NCBI GenBank assembly: GCA_002338655.1
Contig: DDIU01000006.1
Span: 59,225-123,224, forward strand
Length of the DNA: 64,000 bases
Direction: 5' to 3'
Origin: Flammeovirgaceae bacterium UBA1842
GTDB taxonomy: Bacteria > Bacteroidota > Bacteroidia > Cytophagales > Cyclobacteriaceae
The position numbers were made by a program, and so were the translations under genes. A model generated the notes under the pieces. The model did not search any database, was not told the DNA's origin, and worked only from the letters and a program-made list of their open reading frames with translations. Position 1 is the stretch's first letter; the number at the start of each line of letters is the position of its first letter. This document shows positions 7,741-15,804 of the stretch, piece by piece.

Positions 7741-8686
7741 TACCCCATTCAGTCATAAAGCCAATGCCATAGGCAAATAACTGAGTAAATGAGGTGGCCA
7801 TACTCAAAATAGCCACATAAAGGCTTTTGTTTTTCAGCCAAGAGCTAACAAAATTGGACATGAAAAATACCAAGTAGGCTGAGCATCCTACCACTGCCAA
7901 AGGAACATTAACCCATGGCCAAACGGCTAAACTGAAAAACCCCAAAGTGAAAAAGGCCGGAAACCAATGAAGGAGTTTTACCTCTCTAGGGTAAAATCGC
8001 CCCAAATTAATTCTTGCCCTGCCAAAAAAGTGCAACTGTTTGTAAAATTGAAGCAAACTAGTTCTTCGTTTGTGATAAACAAAAGCGCCTGATATTAAAG
8101 CTGTTTTAAACCCTGCTTTTATAATTCTTATACTAAACTCCAAGTCCTCACCCATCCGGGTAATTTTATAGCCTCCTACTTTTTCATACACTCGTCTCGA
8201 TATCCCCATATTGAAACTCCGTGGATGAAAAGTGCCATAATGTTTTTTATTGCCCCTTATACCGCCAGTCGTAAGGGGGGAGGTCATTGAATAACTGATG
8301 GCTTTTTGTATGGCAGTAAAACTTTCGTGGGCTTTGTCAGGTCCACCAAATGCATCTACAGCATGTTCGTTTAAATATTGGTCCACTGCCTGAAAATAGT
8401 GCTCGGGAATCAGACAATCAGAATCAAAAACGATGAAATAGTCACCTTTGGCATTTTCAAAACCAAAGTTGCGACTAAACCCCTGCCCTGAATTTGGTTT
8501 GTAATAATAAGTGATATTAAGCTGCGATTGGTATTTCTCTACAATGGTGTCACATTTATCTACTGAACCATCCTCTACTATGAGAACTTCAAAATTCGAA
8601 AATGTTTGTTTGGTAAGACTTTCAAGGAGTTCATCAACCTCATTTGGCCTGTTGTAAACGGGTATAATTACTGAATAAAACCGCAT
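7733..8686 (-). CDS. Family 2 glycosyltransferase with C-terminal membrane segments
   Basis: A 317-residue protein with a GT-A fold. The nucleotide-binding start is YSVIIPVYNRP, the ED pair is at residues 38-39 (VEDGS), and the metal-binding DSD is at 88-90 (IVFDSDCLIP). The acceptor-side region has NMGISRRVYEKVGGY and GEDLEFSIRI, the usual ED motif of processive-like GT2 enzymes. Two to three hydrophobic segments lie after about residue 240 (FPAFFTLGFFSLAVWPW, AVVGCSAYLVFFMSN), so it is membrane-bound and acts on the cytoplasmic face. The donor sugar cannot be named. It follows another GT2 gene by three bases at the end of the leftward envelope operon. Confidence 0.9.
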   Translation of the reverse strand: MRFYSVIIPVYNRPNEVDELLESLTKQTFSNFEVLIVEDGSVDKCDTIVEKYQSQLNITYYYKPNSGQGFSRNFGFENAKGDYFIVFDSDCLIPEHYFQAVDQYLNEHAVDAFGGPDKAHESFTAIQKAISYSMTSPLTTGGIRGNKKHYGTFHPRSFNMGISRRVYEKVGGYKITRMGEDLEFSIRIIKAGFKTALISGAFVYHKRRTSLLQFYKQLHFFGRARINLGRFYPREVKLLHWFPAFFTLGFFSLAVWPWVNVPLAVVGCSAYLVFFMSNFVSSWLKNKSLYVAILSMATSFTQLFAYGIGFMTEWGKK

Positions 8687-8689
8687 AGA

Positions 8690-9655
8690 CTAATCAAGTC
8701 CGATTTTCTCTACTACTAGATAATCTTTGGAGGAATTGGATTTCATTGCCAACATCTCCGCTAAAAATCCTGTAAGGAAAAGCTGTACTCCTATTATAAG
8801 AGCTACTAAAGCAAGAAAAAACAAAGGTTGTTCCACCACATCCCTTACAGGCAATTTATTATGTTGGTAGTATATTTTCATACCAATAACATAACATGTA
8901 ATGGCAAAACCTGAGAAAAACGAGATCGTCCCCAGTAGCCCAAAAAAGTGCATGGGCTTACGCTTGAACTTGCTTACAAAAGTAATCGACAGTAAATCAA
9001 GAAAGCCATTTATAAACCTTTCAATGCCAAACTTGGTTGTGCCGTATTTGCGTTCATGGTGTTCCACCACTTGCTCCCCTATTTTAGTAAAGCCATTCCA
9101 TTTGGCAATAACAGGGATATAGCGGTGCATTTCCCCATAAACATCTATATGCTTTACTACCCGGTTTGCATAAGCTTTTAATCCACAATTGAAATCATGG
9201 AGTTTTATACCCGAGATTTTTCGGGTAACATAATTGAAAAATTTGGAAGGAATGGTTTTGGAAATAGGGTCATGGCGTTTCTTTTTCCAACCACTGACCA
9301 TGTCAAATCCCTCCTCTTTGATTTTTTTGTACAGCTTGGGTATTTCGTCAGGACTATCTTGAAGATCCGCATCCATGGTAATAACCACCTCACCGTTACT
9401 GCTTTTAAAGCCTGTATTGAGGGCCGCTGATTTTCCATAATTTCGGTTGAACTTAATGCCTTTGATCATTGGGTTTTCAGAAGTAATAGCCTGCACTATC
9501 GCCCATGAGTTATCAGTACTGCCATCATCGATGAGCAGCACTTCATAAGTAAAGCCGTGCGATTGCATCACACGGCTTATCCAATTACAAAGTTCAGTTA
9601 GTGATTCCTCTTCATTATAGAGTGGAACAACAACTGAAATATTAAGGTTTTGCAT
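8690..9655 (-). CDS. Family 2 glycosyltransferase, GtrB/DPM1-like (polyprenyl-phosphate type)
   Basis: A 321-residue protein with the DPM1/ArnC/GtrB signature: VVVPLYNEEESL, DDGSTD (residues 43-48), NRNYGKSAALNTGF, and the metal site MDADLQD around 94-100. The segment HDFNCGLKAYANRVVKHI and the motif RKYGTTKFGIERFINGFLDLL also fit this group. Two C-terminal membrane helices (about 237-258 and 279-303) anchor it. Family members transfer a sugar to undecaprenyl phosphate or a related lipid at the inner membrane. Only two membrane segments argue for the GtrB topology. It sits between a DUF4199 gene and a second GT2, with 2-3 base gaps, so they are surely co-transcribed. Confidence 0.92.
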   Translation of the reverse strand: MQNLNISVVVPLYNEEESLTELCNWISRVMQSHGFTYEVLLIDDGSTDNSWAIVQAITSENPMIKGIKFNRNYGKSAALNTGFKSSNGEVVITMDADLQDSPDEIPKLYKKIKEEGFDMVSGWKKKRHDPISKTIPSKFFNYVTRKISGIKLHDFNCGLKAYANRVVKHIDVYGEMHRYIPVIAKWNGFTKIGEQVVEHHERKYGTTKFGIERFINGFLDLLSITFVSKFKRKPMHFFGLLGTISFFSGFAITCYVIGMKIYYQHNKLPVRDVVEQPLFFLALVALIIGVQLFLTGFLAEMLAMKSNSSKDYLVVEKIGLD

Positions 9656-9657
9656 CT

Positions 9658-10185
9658 TTAAACTTCAAGCGCAGGATTGTTGTTTTTGGTAATTGCACTA
9701 ACAACCAAAGATACTAGAAAGCCAAAGAAAACGCCAATGACAATGCCAAAAACAAACATCATTTCTGGAGTCATAAAATTCTCAGACATTTTCATAGCCT
9801 GCTCAATTTGCGCATCGCCCATGCCTTGCTCTTGCATCCCTTCAAGTTGAATATCTTTTAATATTTGTACATAATTAGTATCAATGAACTTTATATATAT
9901 ATAGAAAAATATAGAAGATATTAAACTTGAAACTACAACAATTAAGGTGCCTAACCCCAGCCCTTTACCATAAGACATAAAGCCATCTCCCGTATCTTTG
10001 TATTCCTTGTGAGCTAAGTAAATAATAGCAATGGTAGGTATGATACCTATCCAGTTCATCGCACTACTTCTTTGTAATTCACCAAGGGCGGTGATTAATA
10101 TTAAGCCTATAGAAATAAGACCTAATATTGGTCCCCATTTCATAACAATAGACTTAGTGGTGGGCATTTCAATATTTTCTTCCAT
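9658..10185 (-). CDS. DUF4199 family membrane protein
   Basis: A 175-residue protein with four membrane segments and the DUF4199 pattern: KWGPILGLISIGLILI, IAIIYLAHKEYKD, then YGKGLGLGTLIVVVSSLISSIFFYIYIKFI, a polar helix region (EGMQEQGMGDAQIEQAMKM) and a final pair of helices (MFVFGIVIGVFFGFLVSLVVSAI). DUF4199 proteins are common in Bacteroidota and have no known role. It lies two bases upstream of the GtrB-like gene and is a paralog of the next gene upstream, so two copies are retained together. Confidence 0.85.
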   Translation of the reverse strand: MEENIEMPTTKSIVMKWGPILGLISIGLILITALGELQRSSAMNWIGIIPTIAIIYLAHKEYKDTGDGFMSYGKGLGLGTLIVVVSSLISSIFFYIYIKFIDTNYVQILKDIQLEGMQEQGMGDAQIEQAMKMSENFMTPEMMFVFGIVIGVFFGFLVSLVVSAITKNNNPALEV

Positions 10186-10318
10186 AGTTGTAAAGGTTTA
10201 GGTTGTAGACAATTTGGTTTGAGTATAAATATATCAGTATCTACAGTTGTTTCAAAATCACAGTGCTTGCAAGGTTTAAAAGGATGTTAAATGGCAGGAT
10301 ATTATTTTGAGCCTTTTT

Positions 10319-10870
10319 TTACTTCAAGTCATTGCCAAATCGCTTCTCCGATTTCCTTAATAAAACGGCAAGAATAATAGTGATGAAGAAACCAACTACA
10401 CAACTTTTAATAAAATAGTCAATCGCCAATACATAAGTAGATGAATCTTTCAACAGGTCCACCTGCCGCTCAAACTCTTCCTCACTAATGGTAATCTTAC
10501 CTTGATTTATCAGTTGATCCTTTTCAAGCATAAGACCGCTTATAGTGCCTTGAACATATTGATCATGAAAAGCTGGCTGTAGGGCAGAAAATACAATTAT
10601 AAAAACACCAACGGTGATCCCAATGATGACATAGATCCCAATACCAATGGCTATACCTTGCCAAAATTGCAATAGGTCGTTATTATAATAGCTCCTAAAC
10701 TCGCGTAGCGCGAAAAATATAAAAATGCCAAATAATATAATCCGGTAATCAACAAATAAAGGGATTAGTAGTGGATGCTTACCTGCATAGAACAAAACTA
10801 TTATGAGCAACATAGCCATTAAAGACCCTATAAATCCATATTTGAGGATTACACTATAAATTGGTTTCAT
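10319..10870 (-). CDS. DUF4199 family membrane protein (second copy)
   Basis: A 183-residue paralog of the downstream DUF4199 gene with the same order: helix 1 (YGFIGSLMAMLLIIVLFYAG), helix 2 with FFALREFRSYY, helix 3 (FWQGIAIGIGIYVIIGITVGVFIIVF), a charged helical loop (QLINQGKITISEEEFERQVDLLK) and a last membrane helix. Divergence between the two is high, so the duplication is old. It lies between the pseudo-dihydroorotase gene and the other DUF4199 gene. Function unknown; heteromeric assembly of the two copies is possible but unproven. Confidence 0.82.
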   Translation of the reverse strand: MKPIYSVILKYGFIGSLMAMLLIIVLFYAGKHPLLIPLFVDYRIILFGIFIFFALREFRSYYNNDLLQFWQGIAIGIGIYVIIGITVGVFIIVFSALQPAFHDQYVQGTISGLMLEKDQLINQGKITISEEEFERQVDLLKDSSTYVLAIDYFIKSCVVGFFITIILAVLLRKSEKRFGNDLK

Positions 10871-10934
10871 GAATTATAATTTATGGTCATTAACATACTA
10901 TTTCTTAATTTTTCTCTGGATTAAGCCCTCAAAC

Positions 10935-12197
10935 TTAGTTGATATAATATAAACCGTTGTTAAATATGGCTACCGTTTTTCCTTTCAACGGCACTTTCCA
11001 AAACGGTGTGTTTACTGACTTCGATTTGTTGGTTTTTGGTTCCAGTGTCCATTTATGGTTAGGATCGAATAAAGTAAGATCTGCCATTTCCCCTTCTTCA
11101 ATATTATGGATCGGTAATTTCAATAGTTTTCGGGGATTAGTGGTCAATTTTTCTATCAACAATTCCATTTCCACCTTTTCTGATAGGCTAGCAATATTAG
11201 CGGCCACCGTTTGCAAGCTGGTTATTCCAAAATCGGCATGGTCAAACTCCAGTTTTTTACATTCTTCATCATGCGGAATATGGCCCGATACAATCACATC
11301 TATAGTACCATCCTGAAGCCCTTTAATCAAGGCTTTGATTTCTGCTGGGGTTCTAAATGGTGGGTTGACTTTATAGGCGGTGTCAAAATCTTTAAGGGCA
11401 CTATCATCAAATGATGTCTGGTAAGAGGCCATGTCGCACGTAATATGGAGCCCCTTCTTGCGTGCGGCCCTAATCAGTGCCAGCGATTTATCAGAAGAAA
11501 TGCATGACATGTGCAGCCTTCCACCAGCATAAGTAAGTATGTCGAGGTTCCGCTGAACAATCAGTTCCTCCGCTAAAGTTGGCATTCCCTTCATTCCAAG
11601 CATGGTACTTGTCATTCCTTCGTTCATTACACCAAACATATTCAAATGAATGTCCTCTGGCCTATCGATGAGTAGGCCATCAAATTTTTGTAGGTATTGA
11701 AGTGTTTTGAGCAGAATGTCCGAATGCCAAATAGGTTTCAGTCCATCTGAGAAAGCTATTGCACCCGCGGTATGAAGGTCGATCATCTCTGTAAGATCCT
11801 CCCCTTTGGTATCATGCGTTACTGCCGCTATGGGATATACTTGAGTAATTGACAACCTATTTCCTGAGGATAGGTAACTTATATCATTTTTAGTCTGGGT
11901 AACGGGGTTGTTGTTCGGTAATAAGGCCACACCTGTAAACCCTCCTTCCATCGCGGCTTCGCGGCCAGAAGTTATGTCTTCCTTATGTTCAAATCCTGGA
12001 TCAGCAAACCATGCCCGCATGTCAAACCATCCCATACTCAGCACCATTCCTTTGGCGTCAATCTCTTGATTCGCCTTTTCGCTAATCTTTCCGATTTTTA
12101 CAATTTTGTCTTTATCAATCAGTACATCCCTTACTTTTCCATGATGGCTGGAACCTTGGTTGAGAATTTTAGCTGATTTGATTAAGATTTTAGTCAT
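10935..12197 (-). CDS. Dihydroorotase-like pseudoenzyme (PyrC'-type)
   Basis: A 420-residue amidohydrolase matching class I dihydroorotase along its length, but with the catalytic residues lost. The metal motif DxHxHxR reads DMRAWFA (residues 59-65), so both His and the substrate Arg are gone. HAED is replaced by RPED, the His of the LHxxHVS motif is Cys (LHMSCIS), and the general-base motif TDHAPH is SGHIPH, with Asp changed to Gly. The fold signatures around them (PGFEHKEDI, ALLPNNNP, FGITSLQT) are well kept, so this is a maintained non-catalytic protein, not decay. Non-catalytic PyrC' subunits support aspartate transcarbamoylase in some bacteria; no pyrB is nearby. It sits 12 bases after the BatA gene. 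Confidence 0.88.
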   Translation of the reverse strand: MTKILIKSAKILNQGSSHHGKVRDVLIDKDKIVKIGKISEKANQEIDAKGMVLSMGWFDMRAWFADPGFEHKEDITSGREAAMEGGFTGVALLPNNNPVTQTKNDISYLSSGNRLSITQVYPIAAVTHDTKGEDLTEMIDLHTAGAIAFSDGLKPIWHSDILLKTLQYLQKFDGLLIDRPEDIHLNMFGVMNEGMTSTMLGMKGMPTLAEELIVQRNLDILTYAGGRLHMSCISSDKSLALIRAARKKGLHITCDMASYQTSFDDSALKDFDTAYKVNPPFRTPAEIKALIKGLQDGTIDVIVSGHIPHDEECKKLEFDHADFGITSLQTVAANIASLSEKVEMELLIEKLTTNPRKLLKLPIHNIEEGEMADLTLFDPNHKWTLEPKTNKSKSVNTPFWKVPLKGKTVAIFNNGLYYIN

Positions 12198-12209
12198 AAT
12201 ACATTCGAT

Positions 12210-14192
12210 TTAAGGAAAAAACCTGATTAATAAAACCTCAGCGAGTAAAAACAACAGTGCGAGAAGTACCGCATATTTCCATAAAGGCTCTCCTATATAT
12301 TTGTTTTCCACCGCTTTGCTAAAAGCCAGTTCATTTGAAACACTGATCACTGAATATTGCCCTTTGAACAAACTGCCCAATTCATCAATAGGTAATTGGC
12401 GTAAATCAGATTCTGAAGGTGAGTTATTAAAAGCCAATGTTGTAATATTTTGCCCGGCTAAATTCAATTTATAAAAACCAGCTTCCAGCGCAAATTTAGG
12501 AATCTCAATCAAAACGGAATTGTTAATTACCCGTTGAGGCGGAATTATTTCACTACTGCTGTTTGATAGTTTGAATACATTATCAGCGGCTAGCGAATCT
12601 ACATTAAGTGAGATGTAATCATCATCTACAAAATAAAATAACTTACCAAGTCCAGCCGCACTTTCAGCCGCCATGCGGTACATAATAGGAACAAAAATAG
12701 CGTGATTTTGAAATGTTGAATAATCAGTAGTCAATGATGATGCTAAGACATAAACCCCTTTTCTAGGCTCGGTAAGGAATGGCGATCCGTTTTGGAACTT
12801 CAATAATGCATTTCTATCATTGCCTAAATCCAGTATTTGTACAACCTCAGGCATTGCAATCCTCTGCTTTGACTCTTCAAATACATTTTCAAAGAATGGG
12901 TTATTCAAGTCGGGTGAGGCCAGTGCAGTTTTAGGTGATGGAGCTGCCAGTTCAACACCGCTGAGCGGAACTATGGCTTTGTAAGAGTTTAAGTCGGGAC
13001 TTGTTGATGGAATGATTAAAAAATGACCTCCGGCCTCGATTCTATTATTAATGACAGAAGCTAATGAAGTGGTGATTTCCGATAGGCCATTAACCACCAC
13101 CAAATCAGCCTTAATTAAGAGACTGTAATCTAAATTATTGACGTCATAGGATTCAAACTGAAATAATTTTTCATTGCCAAACACTCCTTGGATGTAACGC
13201 TCTGATCGATTTTGAAAGATTTCTAGTACCCTGATTTTTTTTGCATTATTGATGACAAAATAAAAATCATTGTCAAATGTGACAGGAAATTCCTCAATGC
13301 TAATCCTACCTTCACTTGTGTTATTAAATGCCAGATCAAAAGTGATCAATTGCTTGTCATTGGGTTGAATGTCCATTGTTGCCGTAGCCGATTGTACACT
13401 ATCTAGATATACTTTGATACCAAGGTCATCTACCTCCCGAGTCCCTTTATTGGCAACAACCACATTCAGCTTAACTTGCTGATCACCAATCATAAAGGGA
13501 TTGTCCAGATACAATGAGTCGATGTAGAGGTTATTGATGCTTTTAAATTCGAAGGGCACTAAATTTAGGTCAGTTAAAGAATCCAAACTTACCTCCTCCT
13601 TCCCTAAGGTGGATTTTTGAAAATCACTTAGCCAAAATACATCTTTGGATTCTGCAATCCCCCGATCTAAAATCCGTTGATAAATCTCCCCAGCAGTTCT
13701 TGACACTCCGGTCAACCTGGTTTCAGTCAATAGTTCTTTGATTTCATTTGCACTCTTATAGCTATTGGAAGAAGGGTCAAAATCATTTGTAATTAACTTA
13801 TAAGAAGTTGATGTTGGATAGACTTCGGTAATCTTACTTATATAGTTAAGTGCCATATCAAATGCGGAGATATTGCTCTCAATTTCATTGGTCATACTAT
13901 AGGTATTGTCCAAATAGATGGCCACCTTATTGGATGCACTGCCCATACTGGAAGAAGGAATAAATGGCTGTGCAAAGGCCAATACCAAAAAGAAAATGAA
14001 CAGCAAACGGGAAATTAATATCAGGTAATGTTTGAGCTTAAGTTTGGAGCTGCTCGCCTCCTTTACCTTCTTTAAAAACTGAGTGTTGGAAAAATACACC
14101 TTCTTAGTTCTTCGGAAATTAAAAAGATGAATAATGATGGGTATTGACAGCGCGAATAGACCGAAGAGGAACTGAGGGTACAAAAAATTCAT
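12210..14192 (-). CDS. BatA-domain / vWA membrane protein
   Basis: About 660 residues from the ATG at 14192 (MNFLYPQFLFGLFAL); the longer frame from 14255 has no matching N-terminus. The N-terminal BatA domain has two membrane helices with the diagnostic IPIIIHLFNFRR turn and YFSNTQFLKKVKE. It is followed by a von Willebrand A-like domain with AIYLDNTYSM, a variant MIDAS DxTxS. A long periplasmic part with Ig-like strands and a glutaminase-I-like segment (ADLVVVNGLSEI, GGHFLIIPS) ends in a C-terminal membrane helix. Such proteins are widespread in Bacteroidota envelopes. It is the first gene of the leftward operon continuing through the pseudo-dihydroorotase, DUF4199 and GT2 genes. Confidence 0.85.
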   Translation of the reverse strand: MNFLYPQFLFGLFALSIPIIIHLFNFRRTKKVYFSNTQFLKKVKEASSSKLKLKHYLILISRLLFIFFLVLAFAQPFIPSSSMGSASNKVAIYLDNTYSMTNEIESNISAFDMALNYISKITEVYPTSTSYKLITNDFDPSSNSYKSANEIKELLTETRLTGVSRTAGEIYQRILDRGIAESKDVFWLSDFQKSTLGKEEVSLDSLTDLNLVPFEFKSINNLYIDSLYLDNPFMIGDQQVKLNVVVANKGTREVDDLGIKVYLDSVQSATATMDIQPNDKQLITFDLAFNNTSEGRISIEEFPVTFDNDFYFVINNAKKIRVLEIFQNRSERYIQGVFGNEKLFQFESYDVNNLDYSLLIKADLVVVNGLSEITTSLASVINNRIEAGGHFLIIPSTSPDLNSYKAIVPLSGVELAAPSPKTALASPDLNNPFFENVFEESKQRIAMPEVVQILDLGNDRNALLKFQNGSPFLTEPRKGVYVLASSLTTDYSTFQNHAIFVPIMYRMAAESAAGLGKLFYFVDDDYISLNVDSLAADNVFKLSNSSSEIIPPQRVINNSVLIEIPKFALEAGFYKLNLAGQNITTLAFNNSPSESDLRQLPIDELGSLFKGQYSVISVSNELAFSKAVENKYIGEPLWKYAVLLALLFLLAEVLLIRFFP

Positions 14193-14430
14193 CTGTGTAA
14201 AAATATATAAAAGCAACGAGCTAAAGGCATTGAGGTTGCAGATTTCAACTAACAATACTGCTTTTTGTTATTCACCAAGATGAAAGTTGAAATGAAAACT
14301 AAGCAAAGGTAACCCCCACTTATCGGACTATATGGCATTTCAGCGAAACTAATGATAACCCATAAGGATAATAACTTAATATTATTCCAAACAATCATGT
14401 CATTGAATTTACCTATACTGACTTAGTTTA

Positions 14431-15777
14431 ATGTTAAAATACACCTTTCTGTTTTTGATAGAATTGCTTTCTATTGCCTCTGTAGAAGCACAATTAACCA
14501 GCAACAGAATCCCGCATAGATTATTTCATCTTTCAATTACTCCTGGATTTGGAACCAATGGAATCCAGCCCGGTAGTTATGTAAATCATTTTTCATTAAA
14601 CCTAACTTCTGGTTATTCATTAGGAAACAAGGGTATTGAAATAGGTGGGATTTCTAATTTAAACGTAGAAATTACACGTGGTTTTCAGTTTGCCGGTCTG
14701 GTCAACTTAACGGGTGGAAATGCATTTGCAGGTATGAATAATAAGGAGGTTCAAAGCAAAAAACTAGGAGGCTTTGAAGCAAATCTTATTGGAGGCCAGT
14801 TTGCTGGTATACTTAACTTGGTTGAAAACAATGTATTTGGTGCTCAATTTTCAGGTCTTGCCAATATTTCCCGCAATGCACTCTTTGGTTTACAAATTGC
14901 AGGACTCAGCAATACAGTTAAGAAATTTACATTTGGCGTTCAAATAGCTGGATTGTCCAATTCAACAGTAGGCGCAATAGATGGTATTCAGATTTCCAGT
15001 CTTCTAAATTTTACCCAAGGTCAATTGCAAGGCGTACAATTTGGAAGCATTAACAATGCTGGATTCATTGAAGGAAAAAACTCAGCACTTGCAGGTTCGT
15101 CTACAGGCTTGCAAGTTGGGCTACTGAATCTGGCCCATAAAATGAATGGGTTTCAAATTGGTCTCGTCAATTTTGGAGGACAAATGCAAGGCACGCAAAT
15201 AGGCTTGATGAATTTTTATAGGAGTGGTAAGGAGGTAGGCACCAAAGACGGCACTTCCATTGGGCTCCTAAATATCGGCCAAACTTTAAATTTAAAAGTT
15301 TTTACTGATGATTTTTTCTACACTAATTACTCCCTAATTACCGGAAATGGTAAAAATTTTAGGATCAAGAGCGACCGTTATACAACATATATAATGAACG
15401 AAATATCCTTAGGCTATAATCCCAAACTAATTAACAATGATGGGAATTCTTATGGATTGGGCTATGGTGTCAATTATATGGTATTTAATCGGTCTCCCAT
15501 TCCGGTAATGAATGAATTTAGATACTTAGAAACGGGTGTTTCTTTCAAACATTACCAAGACGCCAATGTGAAGTTGGATCGTTTAAATCCAATTATTTCA
15601 ATTAAGGTCAGCTATGGCTCCAAACTGAGTTATAAATTAGGTGGATATTACCTTTTTGGAGCAATCACTTTCAATAAATGGTTCGGCTCAAACGAGTTGA
15701 CGACAGAAAGCATCGTTCCTAAACCTACAGATGCTAACAATTGGATGGGCTATCAGGTAGGGCTATTAATTCATTAA
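14431..15777 (+). CDS. Secreted or outer-membrane protein with GxQxxGLxN repeats
   Basis: A 448-residue protein with a signal peptide (IASVEAQ). Residues about 75-285 consist of roughly ten repeats of about 20 residues with the core GhQhxGLhNhxxx, for example GFQFAGLVN, GAQFSGLANIS, GLQIAGLSN, GVQIAGLSN, GLQVGLLN, GFQIGLVN and GTQIGLMN. The last 160 residues change to amphipathic strands typical of a beta-barrel or porin-like end. The regular glycine and asparagine turns suggest a beta-solenoid or barrel strands. Similar surface-repeat proteins occur in Bacteroidota and Leptospira; function is unknown. It precedes the S9 fusion gene by 27 bases and is probably co-transcribed with it. Confidence 0.7.
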   Translation: MLKYTFLFLIELLSIASVEAQLTSNRIPHRLFHLSITPGFGTNGIQPGSYVNHFSLNLTSGYSLGNKGIEIGGISNLNVEITRGFQFAGLVNLTGGNAFAGMNNKEVQSKKLGGFEANLIGGQFAGILNLVENNVFGAQFSGLANISRNALFGLQIAGLSNTVKKFTFGVQIAGLSNSTVGAIDGIQISSLLNFTQGQLQGVQFGSINNAGFIEGKNSALAGSSTGLQVGLLNLAHKMNGFQIGLVNFGGQMQGTQIGLMNFYRSGKEVGTKDGTSIGLLNIGQTLNLKVFTDDFFYTNYSLITGNGKNFRIKSDRYTTYIMNEISLGYNPKLINNDGNSYGLGYGVNYMVFNRSPIPVMNEFRYLETGVSFKHYQDANVKLDRLNPIISIKVSYGSKLSYKLGGYYLFGAITFNKWFGSNELTTESIVPKPTDANNWMGYQVGLLIH

Positions 15778-15804
15778 GAAACTAATTATAACTAAACGAC
15801 ACCT

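Noticed and set aside
10935..12197. Active dihydroorotase (pyrC)
   Set aside because: Both His of the HxH motif, the other His ligands and the catalytic Asp are replaced.
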